Shown one piece after another: positions 45,225 to 56,716 of a stretch of DNA of 64,000 bases. The notes beneath the pieces were generated by a model. It was given only the letters and a program-made list of their open reading frames with translations. It had not been told where the DNA came from and searched no databases. This stretch comes from Galdieria sulphuraria (taxonomy: Eukaryota > Rhodophyta > Bangiophyceae > Galdieriales > Galdieriaceae): NCBI RefSeq assembly GCF_000341285.1, contig NW_005178475.1:248001-312000 (forward strand), read 5' to 3'. Made by a program: the position numbers and the translations under genes. Each line of letters opens with the position of its first letter. Position 1 is the first letter of the stretch.

Positions 45225-46094
45225 ATTATAGTGTCCGAGGAAGTTTTTGCAAAGATAGTGTCAGTTTTCACGGATATTATCCTGCAGGTAACCTCTGTAA
45301 GATGATATTGTATCTTGGTTGTCAAGTAATGAAAGTTGTGTAGAAACAACATTTGGCTTCAGTCGGAGCTAGCAATTTTGAAGAAGCTGGTGTATTCTGG
45401 GGGAACAAGTATTTCGAGGCAAATATTCAAGTTTTCTTTGGCAACATTTGTACAATAAACAAACGCGATTGTTTGACATGTTGGATGTCGGTTGTGGAAT
45501 AGGAACGTGTAGTATGGATTTACAAAGGCTATTTCAAAGATAACGGGAATTGACCTTTTCACCTTTTATGATTGGATAAGATCAAAAAGGTTGAGATAGA
45601 TTGGAATAACATTGCAAAAATTATAGATAGCTATTGCAAAACAGCGATTTTCATCATGTAGTATCGATTTCTTGAGCAGAATCTACTCAAATGAAGGAAC
45701 AAAGCTTCGATTTGGTTTTGGCAAGTGACGTATGGAATCAAGAATAGAGTAGCGACTTGGTTCAATCATCTAGTTGTCTCATTATTCATGAACTTCCTTA
45801 TGAAGCAACCAAAGATGTCTTTCGGGAAGCATTTCGTATTCTCAAGAAGAATGGATATCTTGCCATATTTGTTGAGAGATGGTTGGGAAGGAAATAGGAG
45901 ACTACGTCAAATGCCGGTAGGAATGGAATAAATGATCAAGTCAACACTCTTAGATATGGTACCTTGATGACTTATCTTGAAGAATATTTCTATCCAGTAG
46001 CACTCCATTTTGAACAGCTTTTGGAAGATACAGGCTTCCAGTTACTTGAGGATTATCCAAAAGGGAACATTTAGTATGTGATTGTCCAAAAGTA
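45225..46094 (+). pseudogene. Decayed SAM-dependent methyltransferase gene
   Basis: Pieces of a class I methyltransferase are readable in order but in different frames. SVSFHGYYPAG recalls the H-x-G-Y-Y segment of tocopherol/MPBQ-type methyltransferases. Then come FDMLDVGCGIGTCSMDLQ (SAM motif I), ITGIDLF, KEQSFDLVLASDVW, LIIHELPYEATKDVFREAF, RILKKNGYLAIFVERWLG and finally FEQLLEDTGFQLLEDYPK. Frame changes and stops separate the pieces, and introns of the local type do not account for all of them. Either the gene is dead or the assembly is poor here; the single N in the window (45220) lies just upstream. Its product in life was probably a plastid quinone/tocopherol or similar small-molecule methyltransferase. 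Confidence 0.55.
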
Positions 46095-46162
46095 AAGAAA
46101 ATCTTCATGTGGAGTTGATATTCCAATCCCCCTTTTTCATCTATTGCATACTCTTAGTTCTT

Positions 46163-47430
46163 ATGTCAGCAGGTCAAACCTTTGTACTGGTTGGTAACTC
46201 AACATCCAGTAACAAGGCTTATGGTTCCATTCCTAGTCGAAAGATAGTTCCTGTGATTTCTTCCATTCCAATAGGAATAGAAAACTTTGGAAACTCTTGT
46301 CACCTCTCGGCCGTTTTGGTAGTATGTTATTTTCCCATTTTATGCTGTTCATATTCCAACTTGAACTCAGGCAATGTCGTCATCGAATGTTCTCAAGAAG
46401 TATTTATTGCGTCATCGTTTTCAAAGTTTGGATAGTCGTCTTGAAGATTTGATCAACACTTTGCGACTTGTGAGTGGGCAACGTTGGATGGACGGACATA
46501 TGGTGCGAAGAATATCTTTATTGTTTGTCCATCTGATCTTATTTCTGTTAGGTTAAGTTTAAAGTATTTCGTCCAACCAGTGTAGCCAATGTGTTGTTAC
46601 AACAAGGATATAATGTGTTGCTTCCTCAAGATGCAGAAGAAACTTGGAGTAAGCTATGTCAGTTTATTGAAAACTGCTTACGTCCTTCCAAGTTGTATGG
46701 TTGGTTATCCAACGAGAATGTTATAAAAGGTAGCCTTTTCGATACTTGTTGGGACTCTCCATTGTTTGGTCTGGAACAACAGAAAACAACCTGTCTTCAT
46801 TGTGGATATTACCAGTCCATAAGACTTGAACCTATTCGTACCATTCGGGTGTCCTTGACAGAGTTGAATATGAATCAAAAAGAAAACAGCTTTGCAACGT
46901 TGTTCGAATGTCTCGAATCGTCTTTGAAGCAACCTGAAAAACTGGAAATGCCTTGTCATCGATGCAAGTGTCCGTTCCTATATCGATATCATCAAGTTGT
47001 AAGGTTACCCAATGTATTATGTATTCATGTGGAAAGAAATTATTGGAGCCAAAAACGAAAAAGAGTGATGAAAACAGATCAACCTTTGCTACTTCCAAAG
47101 GAGTTTTATGAGGATATCTTTTATAACAATCATTGGAATCCTCTTTCGTTGTTGAATAGACAAACTCAATACGAAAAGAACAAATCGAGTATTTATGAGC
47201 TAAAGGCGGTTGTGAGACATCATGGAACGAGCATTTATGGTCATTACACTTCAGCTGTGTGTGTTTCCGATTGGAAACTTGATGGTTTGTATAGTATTGT
47301 CGACAAATATCCTCTTTCTTCGAAACATTGGTACCTTGTAAATGATACCCGAGTGGAGTGGATAGATGAACTGCAGATTTTATTGAGTGGAAATATTTAT
47401 ATGTGTATATATGAAAAGGAAACTTTGTAA
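46163..47430 (+). CDS. Ubiquitin carboxyl-terminal hydrolase (USP family)
   Basis: Exons 46163-46318, 46371-46502 and 46552-47430, 388 residues. The catalytic Cys box is IGIENFGNSCHLSAVL and the His box VRHHGTSIYGHYTSAVC; the final acidic/Asn element is near HWYLVNDTRVEWI. Two C-x2-C pairs (CLHCGYY and CHRCKC) form the zinc ribbon between fingers. A hydrophobic stretch in frame upstream of the chosen ATG (FFIYCILLVLMSAG) could be a membrane anchor, as in mitochondrial USP30, if an upstream start or exon is used. Deubiquitinase; substrate unknown. Adjacent same-strand sugar kinase starts 88 nt later. Confidence 0.85.
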
Positions 47431-47518
47431 AACTGTTGGATCTTAACTCTACATTATTGATGAATGCAAATGACATAAACCGAATTTAAATATTCTTTTC
47501 AACTTTTGAGGAATCCAT

Positions 47519-48516
47519 ATGCGAATAGCTGGATTGGAACTGGGAGGAACTTCTTGCGTAGCTTCCTTTTGTGAAGGTTCCCCTACTCATATCGTCAAGG
47601 ATTTTCGTGTTCCTACAACAATACCAGCAGAAACTATTGGAAAACTAAAGTCTTGGCTCGTCGAACAAGGACCCTTTGACGCTTTAGGAATAGCCTGTTT
47701 CGGTCCGGTGGATCTGAATCGAAACAGTAAAACGTGGGATGGTTGAAATATGTTTCAAGGGTTTAAACTAATTTGGGTATAGATATGGATACATCACTTC
47801 AACACCAAAGACGCAATGGCGTTATGTCGATGTGGTTGGAGCTTTTGTTGACCTGTCCATACCCATCGGATTTGATACCGACGTCAACGCACCAGCTCTG
47901 GCAGAAATTACTTATGGTCCTCACAGGTTGGTAGATGTAACGATATGACACCGAGTTTTCTGAATTTCGTTCCAGTTATGCTACTTCAAGTAGTTACATC
48001 ACTATCGGTACGGGAGTGGGTGTGGGAGTGGTTGCCAATAGAGAACCCATTCACGGACTGATGCATACAGAAGGAGGCCATGTGATGGTAGCGAAGCTTG
48101 CAAATGATGACTATCAAGGCTCTTGTGAATTCCATGGAGCTTGTGTAGAGGGACTGGTTAATGCACAGGCACTCGCTGCAAGAAAACAATTGGCTCCAGC
48201 GGATTTGGCAAAGTTATCCGATGAAGATGGCATTTGGAGCATCGCTGCTAATTATATTGCGCAACTTTGTGCGAATATTACTTATTTGCTTTCTCCAGAG
48301 TTGATCATCATCGGAGGGGGAGTTCCCAAACGAAAGTGTTTACTACCACTTGTAAGACAAAAGTTTCAAGAGATTGTCAACGGTTACTTGGATGTGGACA
48401 AGATAAAATATCACATAGATGAATACATCGTTAGTTCAGCGTTTGGTGATCGCATTGGAATGATTGGCGCCTGTGAACTCGGAAAACGTGCTCTTGATAC
48501 GGCAACTAGACAATAA
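47519..48516 (+). CDS. ROK-family fructokinase, bacterial type
   Basis: Exons 47519-47733, 47783-47926 and 47976-48516, 299 residues. The ATP site is MRIAGLELGGTSC, then ALGIACFGPVDL and KTYGYITSTPKTQW, which is restored across the first intron and is typical of bacterial ScrK-like fructokinases. Next are FDTDVNAPALAE, TIGTGVGVGVV and the ROK zinc signature TEGGHVMVAKL followed by CEFHGACVEGL. The C-terminal PELIIIGGGVPKR closes the fold. The enzyme phosphorylates fructose (or another hexose) at C6. Most eukaryotic fructokinases are of the PfkB type; this ROK form with introns suggests an old transfer from bacteria, as inference. Confidence 0.88.
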
Positions 48517-48664
48517 AATCACTTGCATAACTCAATAGAGACTTTCTACTTCCATAAGTGATAGCATTTTTCTGCGAAAATCTTTTTGGCGCCATATCCA
48601 CTTTGAATAGTATTATTCGACACATGATGACTTGAAAATTCATTTGAGTCTTAACGAAATAGAC

Positions 48665-50923
48665 ATGGAACGTGATAGCGAGTCTTCTCCTCAAGAAAGT
48701 TGTCCAATACCAACAGAAATGGAATGTTTCAAGGAGCAAATGAAAGAACTGAATAAAAGAATCAACTCTCTTTTTCAGTCAGAGGAACAGCTTAGAAACA
48801 GACTACAAAAAGGTGAAAGATATGTCTTCACTTACAAAGTGAGCTTTGAAAGGTGATATTTAGTTGCAAACGAAGCTGAAAATACTAGACAGAATTGTTT
48901 GTCTAAAAAGAAATGGCAAGGTTCATATCCGACAAGAGGAAAGGAGAATTCAGGTGGGCAAGGTATTTCATTATGTGATGAAAACATGTGAGCTTTCCTT
49001 CGAAATGCATAGTGGATGCAGAGTATGCAAAGGAAGTTGTTTCAAAATTGCTTGGAGAGATGAATAAGCTGCGAGCATATTGGATGCAAGAAATGCAGTT
49101 GCGTCATTGTTGTCAAAATGAATTGTTAGAGTATAAAAACTTGGTAAGAGTTGCGTCATTGAGTTTTCAATTTTTCTCACAACTGTTTTATCTAGGCTGC
49201 CGGAATGGATGCGTCTTCAGTCAGGACCTCTGAAGTACTGGAATATTACAAAGAACAAGCAACAAGGTATTATGAATAACAACCTATGTTATAGAAAACG
49301 TCATCTTCGTCAAAGGTATAAACAAACTCTATTATCGACAACAAAATGGTGCATATGGGCAGTCAGTGAAACAGCAGAGGTAGGTAGTCAGCGGAAATGA
49401 ATGTTAAAGTAGCTAAAATACGTCTCGTAGAAAATGAACACAATGGTACAAGCTTCTAACCATTTGAAAAATTTCAATGTGAGTCCCATTCCAGAAATAA
49501 CCCGAAAAGGGCATTCAACGAAAACTAGGCTACAACTGATCGTATTCAAATCAAACTGAAAGTTCTCTATGAGAGAAATAATGAGGTATAAGAATCTCTT
49601 TGTACATATATACTGGTCAATGAACACTATTTGATTTCAACTATACAGCAAACACAACGTCAGAATGAAAGACTGCAGAGAAGTCTACAAGATAGCAACA
49701 ACCAATTGAGCGAAAAATTGGACGCAGTACGAAATGAAATCCAATGGATGACCAAGGCACTTGTCAATCCCAGTGAACAGAGAAATGAAGAATTGAAACA
49801 ATGGCTCCAAGGAGTGAAACAGGAGATTCGAGATCAACTGAAAGGAATAGCAGAGATGGACAAGGGAACTGGCACCAATCAGGAAAGTTTGAAACTACTT
49901 GAGGATTTGAAAGACATCGGACTTCAACTGCAAAATATTGGCAACAAAATGGAGATTGAGAAAGGAAATGGAAAACGATTGGCTGAAGTAAAAACAAATT
50001 CAAACAGCCGTAACTTCAAACTCATCAAATGGAGCAACATAGAATCCCTTCAACCGAATTATTGCCCTTTTAGTGTCGACAAACTATCAGAGACTACAAT
50101 AGTCTCTATACCACCTCACATGGACGCAAATAAATTCTCTGTTGAACCGGATGCAAAAGAACCGCAGAAAATCAACAATTCTTCAGCTTGGAAAGTCTTC
50201 AAAATTCAAAGTAATCGTCGAGTTGGAGCAATACATACAAGATTTCAGGTCGACCAAGACAACAGTATTCGTACGTCTCACAATGATACCAGCAGTGGGT
50301 TTCCCACGGAGGTGAATAAAGTCCCGTATCCTAAAAGCTCGCATAATCGCAAAAAAGCTCCCAACCGGAGCAAAACTACGAAAGGTTCCAAGAAACAAGC
50401 TTCTAAAGGTGAATCCAGTGCAAATGAACTCCTCAGAATAGCTACCAAAGACAAAATCGAAGCTGCAGTTGTTACAACAAAACAAGGAAACTGTGATAAT
50501 CTGGCGAAAGAACAAGATTTGCAAACTTGCAATCAAATCGAAACGGTAACAAGTTCATCACGACAAGGCGAAGAAGTGTATCGAACTTTGCAGAAGAACG
50601 ATAGTAAAGAACAAGAAACCAGACAAAAGAAACAAGTCAAAACAAAGGGCACTGCGCAACAAAAGTTAGAAGCGGCTGAACAAAGAAAGAACTGTATGTT
50701 CACCAATATTCTGAGTAGTTCAACAGATGCACAACAAGTTTCGAAGATAGTTGATGAGGAAACTGCTCTCAAACAAGAAGCTCATAGCAACCATCGAATC
50801 GCTCGCAGTTCAAAATGCTTTGGAAAGAAAAGAAAAAGTTCTATCATTGATGAATATGAACTTACAGCAGAAACTTGTTCTCAAAAGCTGCCTCTTTCGT
50901 TCTTTCAAAGCTTACAAATTTAG
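48665..50923 (+). CDS. Coiled-coil protein with basic Ser/Thr-rich tail
   Basis: Exons 48665-48812, 48864-48953, 49013-49143, 49196-49266, 49316-49379, 49529-49585 and 49649-50923 keep the frame and give 611 residues. The first 320 residues are coiled coil: MKELNKRINSLFQSEEQL, EVVSKLLGEMNKLRAYWMQE, QTQRQNERLQRSLQDSNN and ELKQWLQGVKQEIRDQLK. The rest is unstructured and rich in Lys, Ser, Thr and Gln (NRSKTTKGSKKQASKG). No known domain is seen. A kinetochore, centriole or cytoskeletal linker is conceivable, but nothing decides. The join 49379-49529 spans a long intron (149 nt) that may hide another small exon. Confidence 0.6.
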
Positions 50924-51017
50924 AGACCATTCCATGATGACAAGACTTGGAAACAAAAAAATATTTATTTCTGTTCAAAAGTTTCCAAATATACAAAATT
51001 TCATTGGATTGTATATT

Positions 51018-52070
51018 TCAGTCTTTCTTCCAACCATCTAACGCTTCCCGAGTCTCGAGTTCTTTCCTTAATGCTTGCAGTGCTTGCTCCAACTTCTCCA
51101 ACTCCAGTTTCGCATTTGGATTATACTTGTATAACCCATAATATAGATCAAAACTATCTTCTGAAAACGACGAAAATTTTATAAGAACAACAAATGAAAT
51201 GATGAAGAGAGTTTGCGACTCACTGCAAGTAGTTTCAACAACTCCCAATAAGGATTCATATCCTTTCGTATTGATTGGTGTGCTTATCAAATTAAGCTTT
51301 GCCAACATTCTTCCTGAAATATGAACAGTAAGTGAATGAACTAATACGATAAATGAGAGTAGCTCACCTGTCGTATGAGTAATAAATTGACTACTTGCTG
51401 CATAGGAGTCGTGTAGTTCACAAGACATGGGTATCATAGTACACAACGCTGAAGAAAAAATTCCCAGAAAGGTTTCGCATCGAGCTCCATCTGATATTCT
51501 AACTTGTTCGTAGACAAATGGTAGGCCCTTCCAAGAATAGCGCCCACTTTCGGGACCAAACATAGGGTGAGTACAGAGTACATCCGCTTCTGGTGGCAAC
51601 AACTCCAATAAACTACAAATAAAAAGATATCAACATAAACTCTGACTTCCTACTTCCAACCCACAGTTTCTTTGGATAGGCTTTTACACTCAAGACGTCC
51701 ACTACCAACTTTCCTCTCAACCTTTTCAAGTCAAAAAAGCTGACTGTATCGCAAATTTGTCTACTTACGCGTCTATTGGAAATGCTTCAATAACACTACG
51801 GGTAGACGTTATACTTGTACAAAACAATACAACGTCTGGTTCTTCACCCATCATATCAGTTGCCTCTGGAACATATAACGCTCCTATGGCTTTAGCTTCT
51901 GTTTCATAGTTACTCCTACTCGTACCAATCACTTGATGGCCTTGCTTTACAAAAGTTTTGGCTAGAAACTGTCCAAAGTTTCCAAAACCCACAATACCAA
52001 TCTTCAAGATACGAGTAGACGAATTCATAAGACCGTTTCCACAAAATCCATATTTGGTCCATAAGAGCAT
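51018..52070 (-). CDS. tyrA: Arogenate dehydrogenase (TyrA family)
   Basis: Exons 52070-51769, 51721-51665, 51612-51368, 51313-51224 and 51160-51018, 278 residues. The NADP site is KIGIVGFGNFGQFLAKTFV with SRSNY as the adenine phosphate loop. Next come LVVDVLSVKAYP, LLPPEADVLCTHPMFGPESG and GLPFVYEQVRI, the plant arogenate dehydrogenase signatures, and SFDLYYGLYKYNPNA near the end. The enzyme turns arogenate into tyrosine. With the shikimate gene at 32515 it covers part of aromatic amino-acid synthesis. A start at 52028 (MNSSTRILKIG) is equally possible; neither gives a clear transit peptide. Confidence 0.92.
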
Positions 52071-52118
52071 TTCGCCATACTACTTTGTTCCAACAATACA
52101 ACGAATATGAAAGCCTTT

Positions 52119-53259
52119 CTACTTTTGCTGATTGGCTTTTCGCTGTCGAAGAACTTCATATAAAAAAACAGAACCTGCTACGGCTACATTCAAACTTTCC
52201 ATCGAATTTTGCATAGGAATTTTAAACTCGACAGGATTCAGTTGTCTTACATAACAACTTGGACCGTGTGCTTCTGAAGAAACAATGACGGCCAAAGATT
52301 CAACTAAACAAAGGTCATAGTGGGATTGTTCTGCTTTGCTGTCGGCCAAAAAAAAGGAGATGTCGCCCAAATCTGCAAGCATCGTTCAGTCACCCATAAT
52401 GTACGTTGAAATAGTTTACTACCTTTAGCAACTTGCAAAAACCTCTTCCAATCTTCACAAGTCACTATAGGAATCGCGAACTGTGCTCCCATACCTCCAC
52501 GAAGCACTTTTACACTGTAAGGATCTGTGGACTCGGGTGAAACGATGACGCCATCCACACCTACAGCTGCTGCCGATCGTAAAAGACTTCCCAAGTTTCC
52601 AGGATCTTGTATTTTGTCGCAAATTAATACCTATCTGTTGTAAGAAGTCAATTTAGAGAGTTGCTTCGTACTCACCAAATCAGAATGATGGGACAAGCCG
52701 TCGGAAGGCTGTTCAAAGACTGCTACAATACCCTACTTTTTTTGAGTAACCATACGGACACTTTGTCCATCGACTTACTTGGCAAGTAACGGTGTCAGAT
52801 ATGCTCGAAATAACTTCACTTGTCGTTTTCCACGCGATAGAAGTGGAGAACAACTGTTTGGAAAAATACTGGTGAAAACTTGTGCTTTTAAACACATCGT
52901 CACTGTACAGTATAAAGTGGGGTTTTAAGCCCCTTTTCAAAGCGTCGGAAACCAACCTGAAATAGATATGTCGACTAGTACGCCGTCACTAGTTTAGTAG
53001 TTTACCTCAATCCTTCACAAACTATTTTCTTGGAAGTTTTTCTATACTGGTTATCTGTCAAAGCTCTTACAAGTTTCACTCTTTCGTTCCTGACACTAGT
53101 GATAAGAGTAGAAACAGGCAAGTAGATATGCTTTGTTCTGAGCCTATGCCGAAAATAATAACCATTTATTGTTAAACAATGCTCCATCAAACCAACACTT
53201 TGTAGTTTGGCTACTTGATAAAAGTGTTTGTGGGGAATCACAAAGCTCACTATCATCAT
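52119..53259 (-). CDS. SpoU/TrmH-family RNA 2'-O-methyltransferase
   Basis: Exons 53259-53006, 52956-52779, 52732-52676, 52630-52423 and 52372-52119, 316 residues. The substrate-binding N-terminal part reads ITSVRNERVKLVRALTDN, KKIVCEGLRLVSDALKRG. The knotted catalytic domain has LICDKIQDPGNLGSLLRSAA, GVDGVIVSPESTDPYSVKVL, AVIVSSEAHGP and the final IPMQNSMESLNVAVAGSVFL. These are motifs 1 to 3 of SPOUT 2'-O-ribose methylases acting on rRNA or tRNA; likeness is closest to the mitochondrial/plastid rRNA group (RNMTL1/MRM3 type). A 55-residue leader may be an organelle signal. Confidence 0.9.
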
Positions 53260-53554
53260 TAGGAAAGCCCAATATCGTTAAGATGATAACGTCTGCTTTT
53301 TCGAATTGTAAATATTGTATCCCCTTCCAAAGGAGAATGTACGACTACTTTATAATTATCAAATCTTACAGTCATCGAGTGACAGTATACAGAGTCTAAG
53401 ATTCATATGATAAGATATAGAAAAGAACAGGTATCATCAATTCATTCTGTTGACAAGTAGGAAAACTAGCATCTTTTGATTTTCGTTTGAAGCTGTCATC
53501 GAAATGAAACTATAGAGTGTGGAATATAACATTTCTATAAAATGATAGTGACAG

Positions 53555-54598
53555 ATGACCATTCTCCATTCTTCAATGGTTGGAATTGCTGTAGCATTTC
53601 AATCGGATTGTATTCGTTGCGTAAACCTAAACCGCCATTATGGGCTTATACACAAGAGTCGCACCAATATTATAACGAAAACGTTTAGCAATAAGTTTTC
53701 TAGGCCTCTGAAGACTCATTGGAGTCAATTTTCCTTGACTACCTTACAGTGCCAAGTGGAAAAAAACTCTACTAGTATGGTTTCTTTTCGCCGGTGGACA
53801 GTATTCTCTGTTTGGGTTTCATTTCTTGTTTATGCTTTTGGTTTTGCTCCAGGAAGTTTTGGAGATGTCGAATGGCTGAAGAAGCTGGTCAGGTAAGTAA
53901 ATTAGCCTGATGGGTCCTTTCTTATGATACATTGGTTGCAAGTAATCCGTTTCATCCAGAAGTGAATTCTATTTTTGTGTTTATCTTTAATGGTCTTGGT
54001 GTGTTACCTGCTCTATATTCTTCTTTTCTACTTCCAAGAGAGAAGAGAGATTCACTGAAAGCTTGGCCATTTTTAATCGTATCGTTATTTCTCGGCTTTT
54101 TTGCTTTAGGTCCTTATCTTGGTCTTCGCAAGCCAAGATATAGTTTGATCAATGAGGTGAGTAGCCTATTGAACGTGGCAAGTTGGTATTTTCTGAATAT
54201 GATAGGATGAGTACCAACCAACGTTGACTGAGAATAATTGGTTCCGATATAGTTTGTTCGTTTTCGTGGTTGTATTGTATATATTTGGTTTAAAGATATT
54301 TCCACTGCTTTCTACGACTGGAGATGGTATGCCTTGGGATATTTCACTACTTTCGGAATGGGACGAGTATGTACAACTGTTCCATACCAATCGACTCGTA
54401 CACGTATCTTCTATTGACTTTTTCATTCTTTGCATGTTTTTGGTGGAACCATTATTCGAAGATATGAAGTTACGAGGCTTTTTTCGAGATAGTCTATTAT
54501 TAGATAGATGGCTATGGATAGTATCGTGGGTGGTTCCCTTAATAGGACCAAGTATATATCTTTGTACGAGACCCAAACGGAACAACAATAAGGAATAA
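53555..54598 (+). CDS. Probable plastid membrane protein conserved in cyanobacteria and algae
   Basis: Exons 53555-53892, 53943-54156 and 54206-54598, 314 residues. A leader of about 85 residues, rich in Ser/Thr/Lys (NIITKTFSNKFSRPLKTHW), looks like a plastid transit peptide. Hydrophobic segments follow: WTVFSVWVSFLVYAFGFAPG, VFIFNGLGVLPALYSSFLL, FLIVSLFLGFFALGPYLGL, YSLFVFVVVLYIFGL, FFILCMFLVEPLFEDM and WLWIVSWVVPLIGPSIYL. The motif N-P-x(6)-V-N, then FNGLGVLPALY and GFFALGPYLGLRKP recalls cyanobacterial and chloroplast conserved membrane proteins of unknown function. I do not give a name. Confidence 0.65.
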
Positions 54599-54718
54599 AT
54601 GACCCCAACAATAGAATGTACACAACTCTACAAAAATGTCCAATCAAAGAATAAGATGGCTATTTCTAGTTTACAATTCATACAAAAACCAGTTTCATTG
54701 GTTGAATCATAAAACCCT

Positions 54719-56665
54719 CTATCTGCTACCAAAAGGTCGAAGAGTACCCAGTCGAAATGTAGTCGACAATAAGTGAGATTGATTTCTCATTTGTTTCCGA
54801 CGCATTTCATTTTGTTCTATTCCCACAGCACAACGGGAACATACCGGATGTCGAGGTAATTCGGGAAACAAGTAAAAGACGGCAGATAGTGGAGTATTGC
54901 ATTGTGTACAAATAAGACATTGTGGGTGCCAGTTCTGTTTCATTGCTTTGGTTACTGTGTCCACAATGGGTTGTAAACATTTCGCACAACGAGGCGCAAT
55001 ATGTTGAGCATAACATTCATTACAATAAGGTTTTCCACTTCCATGTCGGAAATTTCCATCTCCACTAGTCACAAGAGTCTTTCCACAACGGAAGCAACGA
55101 AGACATTCTGGATGAAAAGACTTTCCCAATGCCGTGGCATAACTTGACATGATCGGCTGATGACAAGACCCACATAAATGATTGGAACCTCGAGACGAAT
55201 GAGACGATGGTTGAAGGGCTTGTTCACCAATAGAAGACTTTAGAGTAGAATTATCTCCGTTTTGATCATTGGTGTCAGGAGAAATACGGTTTTCTTTGAC
55301 CTCCTCCAAATCTTTCTTTTTATAACGCAGTTCTTGTTTCTTTGTGTTGGTTTGTGATGATGCTGCATCAGAACAAGAAGTTTGGATATCTTGTCTCGCT
55401 CTTCGCTTATTCTTCTTCTTTCGAGGTTGCGGTACCTGAGAAGTATGATTCTTGGCTTTGGTCTCATTATTCTCCGAAGAATTCTTCTTTCCATTTGAAA
55501 CGGCAGGTAAGTTATCGGCATTTCCAATAGCTTTAGAATAACAAAAGTCCTTGTTAGACTCCTTTTCACTTTCCTGCTGCTTTTTAACGACAACTGGCTT
55601 CTTATCCCACTTCGAAATTATCGTATCTACATGTTCTTCGTTGACAAATACTTGAAGTAATTCCCAAGCTCTCTTCTTCCGGTGAAACTCTATATTCTGC
55701 TTCCTAGTGACGCATAAATACAGTCGTTCTTCTATAAAAGGGATAAATATAGCCATTCGTTTACAAGACAAGTCAAACTCTAAACCGATAAAACAAGGCT
55801 CCTTCGTAAAACAAACGGAATGATCAGAAGAAACATTCATAAAATATTTGCGTTGAAAAATAAGCGCAGTTGAAGACAATCCAATAATGTGAAACTCCGT
55901 ACAAGGGTCTTGTTTGTTACTTGTCGTACAAAGTTTGGGAGGATCACGAGACCAATCGACTTTCAACCAACTGTTATGATGGGACTGGAGACGAACGATT
56001 GCTCCACTAGAGACGATAGAATAGAACGCACCAAGTATGGGAGATATAAACTTGCCCGATAGAGATTCAACGATTCCATCCACTCTATTCCTCAGTTCCT
56101 TCTTGTACTGGGTTTGTATGCTTGTTGAATTCAGCGCCACTTCAAGTTTTTTCAATAAAGAATACTCTGCAAGTTCCAAAAACAACTCAGCCGCCTGTGC
56201 CTCTTGTTCACTGAAAAAGAATTGGTCGTTTTTCTTACAACCCACGTAAACGGATTCCTTCGAGTTGCTTAAGAACCAAGAGAACTTTGAAGTTTGTACA
56301 AGTTTCAATACAAGGTCTCCTTGTTCAGCTGTGCTTCTTAAGAGAACGTTTGGAGGTTCTGCTTGGTTGAAAACCAAAAGTTTTGAATTGCCATTATTTT
56401 TCCCTTCCACAACTGTCCTTAAACTGATACGTCCCTTCTTAGCCACCAACAGAAAACATAAAGCTACTGAGTGTTCAGGGTCTGCAAAGGCCACTGTGTC
56501 CAATCCTCCTTCCTCTCCTCCACTAGCTGGTGCTGAGACAACCAAATACTTTCCTAAACTATTCCTTATTCTAAAAGGAACTTGCAAATGGGTTATCAAG
56601 GCATACAATATTTTATTAGTAACTTGGTCAAGTGTTGAAAACTTAGCCATAGGCTTTATGGACAT
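54719..56665 (-). CDS. LIM-domain protein with N-terminal trefoil-like region
   Basis: One exon, 648 residues. The first 320 residues contain repeating beta-strand segments such as RIRNSLGKYLVVSAP, FLSNSKESVYVGCKKNDQFF, LQSHHNSWLKVDWSRDPPKL and RKYFMNVSSDHSVCF, a pattern like fascin or ricin-type beta-trefoil modules. A Lys/Glu/Asn-rich linker of about 170 residues follows. The C-terminus has two LIM zinc modules: CGSCHQPIMSSYATALGKSF to YCNECYA, and CAKCLQPIVDTVTKA to VCSRCAVG. LIM domains bind protein partners, often on actin. The trefoil idea is inference from spacing. Second ATG at 56650 is an alternative start. Confidence 0.65.
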   Translation of the reverse strand: MSIKPMAKFSTLDQVTNKILYALITHLQVPFRIRNSLGKYLVVSAPASGGEEGGLDTVAFADPEHSVALCFLLVAKKGRISLRTVVEGKNNGNSKLLVFNQAEPPNVLLRSTAEQGDLVLKLVQTSKFSWFLSNSKESVYVGCKKNDQFFFSEQEAQAAELFLELAEYSLLKKLEVALNSTSIQTQYKKELRNRVDGIVESLSGKFISPILGAFYSIVSSGAIVRLQSHHNSWLKVDWSRDPPKLCTTSNKQDPCTEFHIIGLSSTALIFQRKYFMNVSSDHSVCFTKEPCFIGLEFDLSCKRMAIFIPFIEERLYLCVTRKQNIEFHRKKRAWELLQVFVNEEHVDTIISKWDKKPVVVKKQQESEKESNKDFCYSKAIGNADNLPAVSNGKKNSSENNETKAKNHTSQVPQPRKKKNKRRARQDIQTSCSDAASSQTNTKKQELRYKKKDLEEVKENRISPDTNDQNGDNSTLKSSIGEQALQPSSHSSRGSNHLCGSCHQPIMSSYATALGKSFHPECLRCFRCGKTLVTSGDGNFRHGSGKPYCNECYAQHIAPRCAKCLQPIVDTVTKAMKQNWHPQCLICTQCNTPLSAVFYLFPELPRHPVCSRCAVGIEQNEMRRKQMRNQSHLLSTTFRLGTLRPFGSR

Positions 56666-56716
56666 TTATCTCTTCTTCTTTCAAGCACTTCCACCACCCA
56701 AAAAAGACTCAATCTT

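Noticed and set aside
46832-47476. 214-codon minus-strand frame over the ubiquitin protease
   Set aside because: It is antisense to the long last exon with the zinc ribbon and catalytic His box; composition is that of a shadow frame.
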